Assembly: GCA_963662155.1 (NCBI GenBank)
Contig: OY759271.1
Location: 21,152,729 to 21,216,728 of the forward strand
Direction: 5' to 3'
DNA from: Lamellibrachia columna
Lineage: Eukaryota; Annelida; Polychaeta; Sabellida; Siboglinidae
Length of the DNA: 64,000 nucleotides
The notes beneath the pieces were generated by a model. That model was given only the letters and a program-made list of their open reading frames with translations. It was not told the DNA's origin and made no database searches. The position numbers and the translations under genes were made by a program. This document shows positions 31,984 through 44,285 of the stretch, in pieces; within the stretch, counting starts at the first letter, position 1, and every line of letters begins with the position of its first letter.

Positions 31984-33806
31984 TGTAACCGCGGAATCGC
32001 ATGAAGACGGGAAATGGTGATTTCCTTTATTTTGTATAACAAAAACTATATCAAAAAAACCTGTAAAACATACAAAAATATTATTACTACATGCACTACT
32101 ACAATAGTTACACAGGATCATTAATCAACAGAGTCAAAAACATCTATTCCCTGCATAACATTGGTACATAATTATTACCTATAGATTATCTCCGACACCA
32201 AATAGCAGGTTGGCACCTGTGGTATTTGTATCTAGATTTCTATCCAGCAATATGCCATGACCGACTTAGTACCAATAAGATACATAGGTTTATAGTCTTT
32301 AAACACTGTGTCAACTCCTAAGTGGTGAAGTATACAACAAATATACTCAGCTAAAAATGCAGCTACAATTAATAAAAATTTGATGTACTCCATGAATAAC
32401 ACAATATCAGTTATGCTTAACATCCCTTATAACATATAAAGGTACACAATCCTTGGAGACTACGATTACACAAATCAGTACTAATACCCACAAACACACA
32501 TATATATATATATATGCAGTGTCTATAATTTGTTCCTTAAGATAGTTATGGATGACCGTCAAATTAAATGTTTCCTAACCTAATAGTAATACTTCATGAC
32601 AACCCATAAAACCAAAATAACAATGCTCACCCCAACTGGGCACTGCAGGCCTAATCAAAAATGTAAAACTGTGTCTGAGCACCGACTCAGTGCAACCACA
32701 TCCTGCATTTTACAGGGGGTCATCTGCACCTGTAAATGATATACAACCAATTATCAGTTGTAAATGAATAAACAAAAGAGTGACTAACTACATTATTATA
32801 TGTATGCTAACACAATGGTGTCACCAGAAATGTATCAAGATACCAATACTACATTAAATGATCAAACCAACACTAGATCCCTGTTTACAAGTTACTATCT
32901 AGTGTGGCCCCAGCTTGCTCTCAAGCATTTGTCCCTTGGGAATATTTCACACACCCTACCCAGCCAGTGCCACATGGTGATTAATCACGACAACATCAAA
33001 GAGAGGGAGAGTGCTCCAGTCTGATTCTGGCTTAACTGTACAGAATGTTATATAATTATACCACACATGCACAGTCCCTGCATAATGTATTTTGTCTATA
33101 ATAATACATTAACTATATGTAACAGTACTAAACATGAATAAACTTAACTTTCTAACCTGTTCTACCAGCTACTGGCTACAAGCTTTCAAAATGTCATTAA
33201 GCCCTAGCTGCTAACAAACAGCTGGTGGAGACATTCCTCCCTAACGTCCAGACAGTTCATTTGCTCCCCATCTTCTTAGCACATCAGTAATCTGAGTCAC
33301 TATTAAGTAATTACAACTGAACATATAAATATGTTTACATAGAAAGATGGAAGATTCTCTAGTAGACATTTTGGTACCATTGTAAATTGAAAGAATTCAT
33401 TTTCTAAGGTATAACAAAGTATTTAGAAACTTACCAAAACAGGGTTGTTGTTGTCTTGTTGACAGTGGGATCAGCCTGGCCCACTGGGACACAGCCCCTC
33501 CCCCTGACCACATGTGACCACTGTCTCTTGGGTAAATGTTTTATTTAAACAACTTAATTATTAGTAACAGGACCAGCAATGGACACAATAAATGCAATTA
33601 ACCATAAGACAAATAGTTATAATAATAATAACTAATTAACTAGATTATCTATAGATTACCCAGGGTGCTGCCATATGGTGGCAAGTAATGGCACCATCAA
33701 CCCTGTGCTCTTCTGGTATTATCGCGTGACCTTTGCTGGGTGACCGGCGGTGTGATTGGTGGGGCAATTATAAATTACTAAATGTCCAGTAACCATGCCG
33801 GTTACA
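31984..33806 (-). repeat. 5' LTR (element on minus strand)
   Basis: 1,823 bp. The promoter would read leftward into the internal region. Two short frames in it (63 and 74 codons) occur in both LTRs and have no recognised homology. Confidence 0.95.
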
Positions 33807-33957
33807 TATAATTCTTTACTGTGATCTCATTTGTTAAGCCTAGAGAAAATATATAAAAATAAAAAAAACAAAACCCCAACACTATGCCATTTCATTGCAC
33901 GAGGCTCTTTAACGCGTGTCGTATCAACTATCAGCCATATACAGGCATGACCCCTCC

Positions 33958-34225
33958 AATACAGGGATGTTGTTTTCTTGTTGACTTTGGGATCATGCCT
34001 GGCCCACTGGGACAGTGCCCCTCCCCCTGACCACACGTGACCCATGTCTCTTGTGTAAAATGTCATATTTAAACAACTGAATTATCAGTAATATGACTAG
34101 CAACCTACACAGTAAATGCAAGTAACCATAAGAGAAATGGTTATAACTATAATAACTAATTAACTATATCCTCTATATAATGCATTGGATTACCCAGGGT
34201 GCTGCCATATGGTGGCAAGTAATAA
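33958..34225 (-). repeat. Diverged LTR fragment of a related element
   Basis: Sequence from TACAGGGATGTTGTTTTCTTG to GCTGCCATATGGTGGCAAG matches the LTR segment at about 33,437-33,686 with many substitutions and small indels. It is an older relative lying 150 bp beyond the young element. Confidence 0.8.
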
Positions 34226-34226
34226 T

Positions 34227-34282
34227 CAACAAGATTAGGTAGTCTATCAACAATCAACAAGATTAGGTAGTCTATCAACACA
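34227..34282. repeat. Two-copy 27-bp tandem duplication
   Basis: CAACAAGATTAGGTAGTCTA with flanking bases is repeated twice in tandem. Confidence 0.85.
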
Positions 34283-34419
34283 AGCTACAACTTAACTTTA
34301 TAGGGGAGACTAGGTGCTACAATGTTATGTTACAATTTTCAGTTAAAATCACTTTTTTTTAAGAAAAGTATGTTAGGTGCATTATTTCTGTCAACGTATA
34401 CATTACGTTGACATAAATA

Positions 34420-36645
34420 ATGGGGGTCCTGGGGTATGGGCCTTACGTCCCGCTCAGCCAAGGATAGTGAAGCGCAGCAAACAGCCTATCCTATCCACGG
34501 GTAGTGATTGCCGCTGTACCTGCAGCTTGCTGCTAGTGCATGCAAACGGCCACTCCTACTGCGGCAACACCTTCAAGTGGTCCACCTGTTTTCTTACTGA
34601 GTTTGCCGCAGCCACGACCGGGTACTCAGCGTTATAACTGGGAATTGGGCAGACTGGGCTCATTGGCCTTGGTTGGCCGTCAGTCTAGGAGACGGAAAAC
34701 TCTGATTACAAACCCTCCACTGTCTTGTGGGCGTTTCGGGAGAGACAAAGGCTATGGGAGTAAACCCAGACAGAAAATCCGGAGTGGAGCCCCTAAGGCG
34801 GTCATATGTCAACTCTTGGCATCTTTCGACAGCTCCTGCAGTCAAGCTGGTGCCAAGCATCGTGCTCTGCACTCCTTTGGATCCCACAAGCGAGGCAACC
34901 CAGGACCTCCATACATCTCGCCCAGGCATGCGCCATGGAGAGTGTCACTCCATAGTCGCCTCACCGCGACTGCACAGCACGGAAGGCAATAGTTTACGGG
35001 TTATAACATTTGCCTGCCATGCGTGAGTTTGACGAACTCCCTTCAGAGAAAGAGCTCAGTGACGCCATAGACCGGCTGGCAAACAGAAAAGCCATGGGAG
35101 GTGACGGCATTTCCCCAGAAATCATCAAGTGTGCCAAGTCTGTGCTGCTCACCAAACTCCGTGAACTTCTCTGCCAGTGCTGGCAGGAGGACACAGTGCC
35201 TCAAGACATGCGGGATGCCATCATCATAACTCTGTACAAGAACAAAGGTGACCGCGACGACTGTAAAAACTACACGAGTCATCCTGAACAGACAGCAAAA
35301 GCGAGTGTACCCCGAGGCTAAGCGTGGCTTCCGCAGAGGCAAGTCAACCATCGACATGCTTTTTCCCTTGCGTCAGCTACAGGAGAAATGCCGCAAACAG
35401 TAAGTGCTTCTCTACATTGCCTTCATCGATTTGACCATGGCATTCGACCTTGTCAGTAGGAGTGTCATGTTCCAACTACTGGAAAAGATTGGCTGTCCAC
35501 CAAAGCTATTGAGCATGATCGCAGCATTTCACAGCAACATGAAAAGCACAGTGCGATATGAAGGAGCAGTCTCAAGCGCTTTCCCTGTCAAGAGCAGAGT
35601 CACACAGGGTTGTGTCTTCGCGCCCACCCTGTTTGCAATCTTCTTCTCCCTCGTACCGTCTCATGCCTTTAGAACCTCTGAAAATGGCAACTACATCCAT
35701 ACTTGATCGGACGACAAGCTCTTCAATCTAGCCCGCTTGAAGGCAAATAGTAAGATCCGCAAAGTCCTCATTCATGAACTTCTCTTTGCTGATGATGCTG
35801 CACTTACGTCCCACTCCGTAGAGAGCCTTCAGAGACTGGTAGACAGGTTTGCTGTCTGTAAAGAATTTGGCCTGACGATCAGCATCAAGAAGAAGAACAT
35901 CATGGGTCAGGATGTCCGCAACGCTCCATTCATCAACATCAATCAGCACACTCTAGAAGTTGTCCAAGACTTCACCTACTTGGGCTCAACCATCACCAGC
36001 AACCTGTCCACTGATGTCGAGATCAACAAACGCATCGGCAAGGCTTCTTCCTCCATGTCCATACTGACAAATAGGGTGTGGGAAAACGGCGCACTCACAT
36101 GTAACAGAAGGGTTCAAGTGTACAAGGCCTGTGTCCTCAGCATCGCCTCAACACATTTCACCTACGTTGCCTTGGGCGCATCTTTGGCATCAAATGGCAG
36201 GATCACATCCCCAACACAGAAGTACTCAAGCTGGCAAACACTCCCAACATGCATGCTCTTCTCAACGAGCGTCACTTGCGATGGCTCGGCCACGTGTGTC
36301 GCGTGGAGGATGGCCGAATCTCAAAAGACATCATCTACAGTGAGCTTAAAACAGGTTCCAGACCAACAGGCCGTCCGATGCTTCGCTTCAAGGATGTGTG
36401 CAGACGTGATGTGAAGGCCTGCAACATCAACACAACGTCATGGGAGACAACGTAGAACGCGAGATATGGCGTGAGAGAGTGCGTGAGGGAGTGAAGGCCA
36501 GCAAGGAGAAGCGAAACACAACCTGTATGGAGAGGAGACAACATCGAAAGAATCGTAAAAACAGTGCACCAGTTCTGCTATCGGCCTATATCTGCCGAAT
36601 ATGTGAAAAGGACTGTCACTCCAGAATTGGTCCGGTTTCTTTGTA
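34420..36645 (+). pseudogene. LINE (RTE-like endonuclease-RT family), endonuclease deleted
   Basis: The 5' part (34,440-35,000) resembles the leader of this family: TCTAGGAGACGGAAAACTCT near 34,684, and a frame with VEPLRRSYVNSWHLSTAPAV and VLCTPLDPT. At 35,010 it jumps directly to the reverse transcriptase start (LPSEKELSDAIDRLANRKAM, GDGISPEIIKCAKSV), so the APE endonuclease is missing. Later blocks are FIDLTMAFDLVSRSVMF, VTQGCVFAPTLFAIFF, LLFADDAALTSHS (catalytic Asp pair) and FTYLGSTI. Then, after frameshifts, come RHLRWLGHVCRVEDGRI, RPTGRPMLRFKDVCRRD and a C-terminal CxxC finger (ICRICEKDCHSRIG). A stop within FD-to-N and several frameshifts make it dead. Confidence 0.88.
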
Positions 36646-37767
36646 GAAGCTATTAGCTGTGAAATAGTGCATTTTTTGAGAGTTTAACAGGCAGAGGGAT
36701 TTATGGGAAATTTTCTGCTAAGGGCCACGTGGGCGCATGAATACATGGCTATTTAAAAAAAAAAATTGACGGGCATCGTCGGGGCGTTTTAAAAGAGCTG
36801 GAGGTATGTGATTTTGACAAAACTTGGTCAGCGTGTCAATGAGATGGTGGCAGTTGCTGTGAAAAAGTTTCAGAATTTTTAGTGGTCACGTTTTCTTATA
36901 ATCAGACAAAACGTTAACATGGCCACCAATGCAATTGTGTGCTGTGGTCTGCCCCCAGCAGGCGCTGTCCCACCAACCACTGACTTTTCAGGCGCAGAAC
37001 CTATTGTTTTTCGAGGCCTATATATAATACATTAAATGTATTATTCGTGTTAAATAAAATGTACCATACCATTGAAATTCTGTATTGTAGTACCAAGATA
37101 TGTGACGTTTCCCATGCAGGCGCGATCGACTGTAACAACTTGCCCCGCAAGCGGGACAAGTTGTTACAGCAAAGAACGTGTGGTTCGCAAAGCAAGTGTC
37201 ACTCGTACATGTTACTGTTATTACATTAATTGGATTATACACACCTTGTACACAGTGTGCATAACAATGTTGGTGTTCACAGCTTCGCACATAAAGCTTT
37301 CCATTTTTAGTTACATAAAGACACTCCAGCAGCTGATCCAGGGGGTCTTACGGGTCTCAAGACCCCCCAGGCCATGGAGGGGGGTCTTAGATCCCCTGTA
37401 TCCGTGGCAAATATTACGGTTAAAGCATTAGTAGCCGAATAATATTAACCCTTATGTAAGTAGAACGACACATGTGTCGCCCCCCCCCCCCCCCCGTTCG
37501 TAAGTAGAATGACTCAGACCCCTCCTGGCAATAAGCCTAGATCCGTACCGGTACTAATTCCCCGGATTCTTACATAACAAACATTTGTGAATTGAATATA
37601 GATTGTTGGATTGAGTATGAAATAGTGAATGGCTATGTAATGCGACTTCTACTTGATTGAATGATGCACACACGCACGCACTCACGCACACGCGCAAGAA
37701 CGTCCACATTTCAGTGCATCGTGCAATATTTATTAATTGCTCAAATAGAGCTGTGTCATAAAAAATA
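36646..37767. other. Unassigned, with a strong hairpin and a C-run
   Basis: No gene recognised. It contains the 40-nt hairpin at 37,130-37,169, the inverted GGGGGTCTTA/GACCCCCC motifs at 37,347-37,400 and a C-run at about 37,478-37,495. Confidence 0.5.
37130..37169. repeat. Near-perfect 40-nt palindrome
   Basis: The left arm CTGTAACAACTTGCCCCGC and right arm GCGGGACAAGTTGTTACAG are 19 nt each with one mismatch and a 2-nt centre (AA). Confidence 0.9.
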
Positions 37768-37935
37768 ACAAGATTTAATAAGGTTATCATCCAGGACAAA
37801 ACACCCAGATGGCAAGTGGACAAGGAAGCCATTGGCTTATCGAGAATCCAACGATGTATCATTTATGTGTAACCCATCCTTCTGAGATATTTGTTAATTA
37901 AATTTTTGGCGCTCCTACCATTTACACATCTGGTT
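37768..37935 (-). mobile_element. 3' end fragment of the 13.7-kb LINE family
   Basis: AGATGGCAAGTGGACAAGG, AAGCCATTGGCTTATCGAGA and the following segment match 13,636-13,750. It covers the 3' untranslated tail and last coding bases only, in the same orientation. Confidence 0.85.
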
Positions 37936-38821
37936 ATAAACCCATATCCTAGGCTTCACAAGTGAAATAAAGCGTTCATACGTCGTGGTTAAATAAATGT
38001 TGTTCTTTCAGTCATTGTCAACGCACAACTCGCTGGCTGAGCCATCGGTGCGAGCCGCCCCAGCGTTGTTACAGTTGTAACAACTTGCCCCAATACAACT
38101 GTGGCAACTTTTTGCAGTTGGAAGCACGTGGACGATCACAAAACCTGAAATTCAGTTTAACTTCTACTTAGCATATAACCCCTCGATTATACTATATAGT
38201 ATTTGAAGTATAATATGTCAAGTTTCATTCACGAAGCATAAAAGGCGGCTGCGTGAGATGATATTATGTGGGCATACCAAGAAAAGTCTTATAAGTAGTT
38301 AAAAATACATTTTTGTCCACACCTCGTTAATCATCTTCTTAACTCCCCATTTTTGGACAGTGTGTCTGCTAGTGGACTTCCAACCAACTACTGTCGATGG
38401 TAACTCCAAAATAATGTATGCCATGTTTTCGTAAAGCTACTTTGTAAAACATTCATGCCCCTGTATACAACTAGCCCCGGTCTCCCCTACTATGTGTTGG
38501 CGACCAAACTGCTCCCTTACATATGCATTTTCCGTTGGGGGGGGGGGCTCCATGTCCCACCCTACCTTAGTCATTTGTTCCCGCTCCCCAGACGTCATAG
38601 TAAAACATCCAAGCATAGACGCAGCGAAACGTCTGGGCGCGGACATGTCATAGCAAAACGGTTGACGATTAATGCAGCAAATGAACGAACGCCTTTTGAC
38701 ACGTTTTGTATTATTACGATGAACATCATATAACCTTTCCAGTGATATCAAGCAATTTTGCTTTCATTGTATGCGAATTAAATTTAGAAGGGGTTTATAT
38801 AGGCCTAACATGAATAATGAG
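37936..38821. other. Unassigned
   Basis: No gene recognised. A palindrome at 38,065-38,084 (GTTGTTACAGTTGTAACAAC) is followed by AACTTGCCCC, as in the hairpin at 37,130. Confidence 0.45.
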
Positions 38822-39250
38822 GAGTGTGTGGCAGGATGTGGGAGGTTGGTCCTAGAAATAAAAAAAATTATGGGAGGTTGGAGGTTGGCCTCGAAAATAG
38901 GTGGGAGGTGGGAGGTGAGATTGGTGGGAGGTGGAATCTCAAAACTGGTGGGAGGTAGGTTTGCAGCCAAAACAGATGGGAGATGGGAGGTTGAGACCCT
39001 TGACACACCAATCAATAACCTGGTTCCCGACTCATGCACTAGAGGCCCTTCGCACTCTTTGCGTAAGTTGAATGTTTTGTAACAGTGGCGCCATATGGTG
39101 GACTGGGCATAAAATGAACGACGAATCATACTTTTGGACACCCGTGGCTCGATGCAACTGCTGCCGCAGTTGCATCGTAATGTTATTTATATAATTTGTG
39201 TTAGAACCTCCCATCTCAAAATCCAACCTCCCACGCACCTCCCTCTTAAC
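38822..39250. repeat. GGGAGGT-rich tract with complementary CCTCCCA downstream
   Basis: About ten GGGAGGT/GGGAGATGGGAGG motifs lie at 38,840-38,995 on the plus strand. CCTCCCATC and CCTCCCACG follow at 39,208-39,235. The G-rich strand could form quadruplexes, and the two sides could pair. Confidence 0.6.
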
Positions 39251-39890
39251 AATGACATTCTTGACTACAGATTGCCCCGTAGATGAACTAGTCATGCCCT
39301 AATCTACAGTGGTATTGAGGCATTTAACATATGGCTTCTAAATATCACACCATTTAAAGAGATCATATCATGCCTTTGCCAATTTGATTTTAGACACAGA
39401 ACGCAATATACTCTAGCTGTGTTTTATCTAAATGAACGGAGAGCTTGTTTTCTGTTTTCTAACCATGGACACCATTATTATATTATAATTATACTTAAGA
39501 CTATTCCGGAATTACTTTATTTTCTATGATAATTCACCGGAATACAAAACGAGTGATCATATCTCATAATATTATTGTCATTAAACTATTGCATGCATAA
39601 GCTTGACGATGTAACCAAAGAAATAAGTCGATTCGTTTGCCTATTCCACGTTCGCTTTTTTGAATACGCATTCACGTCGGACCTGCATTTAGTAATCCGA
39701 AATAACGAAATAGTCCCGAATAAAATAACAATATTTTCTTTGAAACAAAAGTGTGTCTGTATCCATCCTCTGCACCTTTGCTTATCACAATTATTACTTG
39801 ACATATTGCATGTAAAAAACTTTATGAGATAGTATACTTGTGTTTTATCCGGATTTTGTGAAACCTTATTACAACGTGGAAGAAATCTGT
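39251..39890. other. Upstream region of RPS26
   Basis: No other gene recognised. The proximal promoter of RPS26 should lie in its last few hundred bases; I see no TATA box at the usual distance. Confidence 0.4.
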
Positions 39891-39917
39891 CTCTTTCCGC
39901 AGCGCTACCCTTTCAAG
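39888..39917 (+). promoter_or_regulatory. RPS26: 5' TOP start and 5' leader of RPS26
   Basis: CTGTCTCTTTCCG gives a C followed by a pyrimidine tract, the 5' terminal oligopyrimidine signature of ribosomal-protein mRNAs, which puts their translation under mTOR/LARP1 control in animals. The leader before the ATG at 39,918 is only about 25-30 nt. The exact start base is inferred. Confidence 0.7.
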
Positions 39918-42900
39918 ATGGTGGGTAGCTCGTTAATGCTGCGTCGATTAACATGATTAAATATCGTAATGTAACGTTATTTCTTATAAATGCGTTATTG
40001 TGGAAAACAAGACGTCTTGTATTACTGCTGCATCTATTTTAAACTTCAATGTGATACACATTTCAATGTATTTTGTACATGATTTAACTCTGGCTCTCTG
40101 TGCACGTGTCGGCTGGCACTGCCACCACTACGGCACTAGACGACTTATTAGTTTCTATGCGTTCGAACGTCCCGTAATGTTGACATTAACAGTGGTAATA
40201 ACCGAATAAACGCGCGATGCAATCAAGGCTAATGGCGAAGATGCGTCCAAGTTACAGACAAAATGTTGTGCACAATATATGTGTTGGGCCTTACCAGGTT
40301 ATACCAAGTTATGGAAGAAACGCATACAACCAGCAACATTATTATGTCATGGCGTTATGTACAATCATTCTGGGCAAATTGCCAGAATGAAGACAAAATA
40401 GTATGAATCTGGGTGAATGGTGCAGGTGAGGTGTTGGTCGAGTGGTAGAGCGTCGGACTTTTCGGTCGAAGGGACCTGGGTTCAAGACCACCTCCGCTGT
40501 TTCTCATGTCTCATGTAGTTATACTCCAAACAGCCCAATATTGAGCTAACGCAGGAGTTTGGACCAACGGCTTTTAGTGTCTCTTCCGAAAGACACGGGC
40601 AAAGTGGGGTGAACGAAATTGCCCAAGTTTCGAAACGGCGGAGGTGGAATCGAACCACCGTCCTCTCGATCGACAGGCGGGTGCTCTAACCATTAGACCA
40701 CCTGTTTCGAAGCTTGGTCAACTTCATTTACCCCACTTTGCCTGTGTCTTTCGGGAAAGACAGTAAAAGCTGTTGGTCCCTTCTATCTGGTGCATATGCC
40801 AGAGGAAGTAAAAGACCCCACACAGGGAAATTGAAAATAACTGATGTGGACTAACTAATTCTAGAGAAGGAAAACTAAAAATAAACCACTCCTATGTTAG
40901 CTCAAGACAGCTGTTTGGAGTTAATGTCATAAGTCATGTCTACAGTCTGGGTAGTCCCATGTAACGATGGTGCAAAGACGTCCAAATGAGAATATTCGAG
41001 ATATAATATCACTCTGGTTGTTACACCAATATTTATCTTGGTTATAACTCGTAGTAATGGCCCTAAAGTAAACGCTTGTTGTTTTTATCTTTACACCAAT
41101 GACAAGTCACAGTTCGTCATAGATCATAATTTCAGGAGATTTAATAAGTAATTTCTTCTGTGCATGCTCCTGTTTTTAATATATATATAAAACATATTTT
41201 TCAGCTGTGAAATTGTGTACAATGAGGGTAAATAAATTGGCAAAATGTTTGAAACACTCATAACACAGTACAGAGTAATTATTGTGTGGATAATGATTGA
41301 CGCGGTTAGCTTTCAACGTTATCACAAACTATTTCAGACGAAGAAAAGGCGGAATAATGGACGGTCAAAGAAGGGACGTGGTCATGTGAAGCCAGTCCGA
41401 TGTACAAATTGTGCACGGTGTGTGCCCAAGGATAAGGCAATCAAGAAGTTTGTCATCCGAAACATTGTTGAAGCCGCTGCCGTGCGTGACATCTCAGATG
41501 CTTCCGTCTATGAAGGTAAGTCATTCTTTAACCCATTTTATCCTGAAACTAATGCAGATGAGTTGCAGCCAGTTCCTGACCAGATCCAAGAAATCGGCTT
41601 GACATCTTCAGAAAATGACATGCCTTCCAAAATAGACAACTTAATTGTTTCTCATTAAATGTTTTAATGTGATATACCATTAGAAAGCAGATAAAACAAA
41701 CTATCATGTTATATTAATAAATTAGCGATTTAAAAAATGTACTATATGTGGCATTTGGCAAAACATTTACTAACAATTTTAAATGTAAATTGCGTTTTGT
41801 CTTTTTACTTTTCACCCAACATTTTCTCCATGAAGGAGACAACTTTTCAATGAGCAAGTTAATTTTATATTATGTGCCATTCTCTGCTGAAAACAGGTAT
41901 ATAACATACTCAAGTATCTTGGATAGTAATCTAATTGTGAACAATGTTGTACTAATGCCCCCACTGTACGGAATTAGATAACATGTTATGTCAACCATAC
42001 CAAATGTTGTCACTCACTTATAACTACCAGACCAATAAAATAAAGAAATTTAACAAACATTTCAATATGAATTTTATTTGTGAAATAGTTGTTGAAAGAA
42101 AGGTTTTATGCCGCCAAAAATTGCGCCTTGGGTGAAAATGGATGCCGTCCTCGATTCACTCCAAATCGACGCCTCCAAAGTTCACAGTCAACTATCACAG
42201 TCATGTATGTTAATCAGAATGTCTTGACACACTATATTGTCAATGGGTTTGTCTGCTTTCTTAGTATTACAAGTATAAAGTAAATCGGCATAATATCCTT
42301 AAAAAATGGTTATGATCTGCGTGCCTTCGTCCGCCATCTTTGCTTCAAAATAGCATGGGGTGTCCTCTTTCCACATCGATAAACCAATGAACAGCACTGA
42401 TTCAATGTTTCTTCGGTATTCCCCAATGACGACACGATACTGACATCATTAAATATGAATCATCCAATAGGCATCCATGTTACAAATGCCAGGGTTTTCC
42501 CCGGCAACTGCGAACTACGACTGAAATCATATCCCGGATAAAATGGGTTAAGTATCTTTTTTTCTGATGATGTTTCCCATACATTTTAACACAGGCTGGC
42601 AGGACAGCAATTCTTCCACCATTATTCAAGCAGGAATTCCTCTCTTCAAGATACTGCTTCACTGGTGCAGAACTTGTTGACTTTTGCATTTTTAAATTAT
42701 AGTTTTGTACACGTTTTTGTAGGGTATGCTCTGCCAAAGCTCTACGCCAAACTCCACTACTGCGTGAGCTGTGCCATTCACAGCAAGGTGGTGAGGAACA
42801 GATCCCGTGAAGACCGCAAGGACAGGGCTCCACCACCAAGGTTCAGGCCTGTTCCCAGGGTAAGTCTTGTCGCTAGAAATGGCAGTGTACTACATTGTTG

Positions 42901-44151
42901 TACCCGACTATGTGTCACGATATTTCAGTATTGCTTTGCTTAATTTGATCTTTCACGATATACCATTTTGCTATCCTTGGGGCTTTATAATAAAACACAA
43001 CAATTTTCAGGTAAACCTTGATATGTCATACCAGGTTTATTCATTCTGCTAATAGGATTCTCAAAGTAATATTAATCATATCCTAGCATAATTGCTGCTC
43101 TGTTTGTACTTGTAAATCAAGATGAAGCACATATTTTCACATATCATGTTTGGAGAGAATTTAATTCTTATATTGCACATGAAAACAGGCTGTGTGTAAT
43201 TATATGAATATCCCAAGGAAGTAGTGTAGCTGATGTAAAATAACTTGACTGCTGGTGATGAATTACTGGAGATTAGATGAAGCCATATTTTGTTTTCAGA
43301 GCAACTGAACTAGGTTCGAAGGATGAAGGTGTGTATGCAACTGGACTGCAAATTGATATAAAAGGGCATGTTACATACGTATGGATGTAAAACAAAAACT
43401 AAAGTTTTGATTTGGCTGCAAGCTCCTGTTCCACAAAGTTTTATTCATAGTATGCTAGGCTCATGCTAATGGCTGAAATATTAAGTTTGGCTAACAAATA
43501 TGCATACCTTTTGCCAATTTGACTGAGGGGTAAGTTGGCTAACAAAAAACTTGCATTAGCCAAATGACTAAAAGATAAAATGTTGGTAGGCCCAGGTGTG
43601 ACCGTGTCGGTGAGTAAATGAAACATTTCTGATATATGCCTTATCGTGAAAAAACCCTCCCTCCATGGTTGGGTTTAATAGTTTTTTCTGAGGATTTCAC
43701 AAAAAAAACATAAAAGTTGCACAAATGAACAAATTTGTTGCAATGAATACTAGGTAGGTTTGTTTTTTCGCAAAAATTAATTTGAAATGAGACTAGAAAA
43801 TAGTTGAATTGACTAAGCCCCTTTTAAGATCAATTACACTGGTTCTTGGGTCGAGTACAGCAACATTGTTTTAGAAAAGTTTTAGGCAAAATTCATGCAT
43901 TCTGGCTGCCAGTGTTCAATTACAGTGGTCAGTTGTACATCATAGTTAAAGCTCAAACTGTTAAGACAGTTACATTGTAATCAATTACAAATTATGTAAT
44001 TACATTTCAAACTAATGCTTCCCCATATTGAATGTTCATGGGTTGTGGATGCAATTGCTTTTCAAACATGTCACGATTTGCGGTGAATGGACCGTTTAAA
44101 ACTTCGTTCCGTTGTGTTCTAAAACGTGTTGTCTGTGTTTTCCAGGAATGA
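39918..44151 (+). CDS. RPS26: Small ribosomal subunit protein eS26, four exons
   Basis: eS26 sits at the 40S mRNA exit region and contacts mRNA upstream of the start codon. Exon 1 contributes only the ATG (39,918-39,920; donor GTGGGT). Exon 2 is 41,338-41,515 ([37 protein letters not shown], then [19 protein letters not shown]; donor GTAAGT). Exon 3 is 42,723-42,859 ([40 protein letters not shown]; donor GTAAGT). Exon 4 adds one codon, GAA, before TGA at 44,149-44,151. Splice phases agree, giving 107 residues. The zinc-binding CxxC pairs are intact. The family is usually about 115 residues, so the C-terminal tail is short. A single-ATG first exon recalls vertebrate RPS26. Intron 1 (1.4 kb) holds an inverted SINE pair. 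Confidence 0.95.
40425..40950. mobile_element. Inverted pair of tRNA-derived SINEs in RPS26 intron 1
   Basis: A tRNA-like head on the plus strand (GTCGAGTGGTAGAGCGTCGG, then GGGTTCAAGACC) starts at about 40,434. A second head on the minus strand spans 40,633-40,712 (GGTCTAATGGTTAGAGCACC, GGTTCGATTCCACC). The bodies on either side are inverted copies of each other. GGACCAACGGCTTTTAGTGT (from 40,562) pairs with the reverse complement of the segment ending near 40,783. The outer parts at about 40,505-40,560 pair with about 40,890-40,945. One intronic transcript would therefore form a long hairpin. Confidence 0.8.
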
Positions 44152-44250
44152 TGTCACTGGTTTGTGAGAGCAACAAGGTGTTGATGCAGTGGCCGGTGTG
44201 TTTGCTGATGTGAATTTATGTTGTTCCACGTTCGGCGCCTGTGTTGCTGT

Positions 44251-44256
44251 AATAAA
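44251..44256 (+). terminator. RPS26: Polyadenylation signal of RPS26
   Basis: AATAAA about 100 nt after the stop codon and in the same final exon; cleavage is expected at about 44,270-44,285. Confidence 0.8.
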
Positions 44257-44285
44257 CATGATATCTGAAAATGTATTACTTGTCG

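Larger units (their letters stand above)
27790..33806 (-). mobile_element. LTR retrotransposon (Ty3/Gypsy-type), gag-RT deleted, young
   Basis: Two LTRs (27,790-29,612 and 31,984-33,806) flank a 2,371-bp internal region on the minus strand. The element is flanked by TATA on both sides (27,786-27,789 and 33,807-33,810), a 4-bp target duplication. LTRs begin TGTAACCG and end CGGTTACA. A primer-binding site and polypurine tract are in place. The internal region lacks gag, protease, reverse transcriptase and RNase H; only the integrase end of pol remains, in one long open frame. I saw no difference between the two LTRs by eye, so insertion is recent. Replication must have used enzymes from a complete relative. 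Confidence 0.93.

Noticed and set aside
40430..40712. Functional tRNA genes
   Set aside because: The tRNA-like heads do not form clean acceptor and anticodon stems and are followed by SINE bodies.
41245..41658. Single-exon 137-codon reading of the RPS26 region
   Set aside because: It reads into introns at both ends; the conserved protein begins at the AG acceptor at 41,337 and stops matching at the GTAAGT donor at 41,516.
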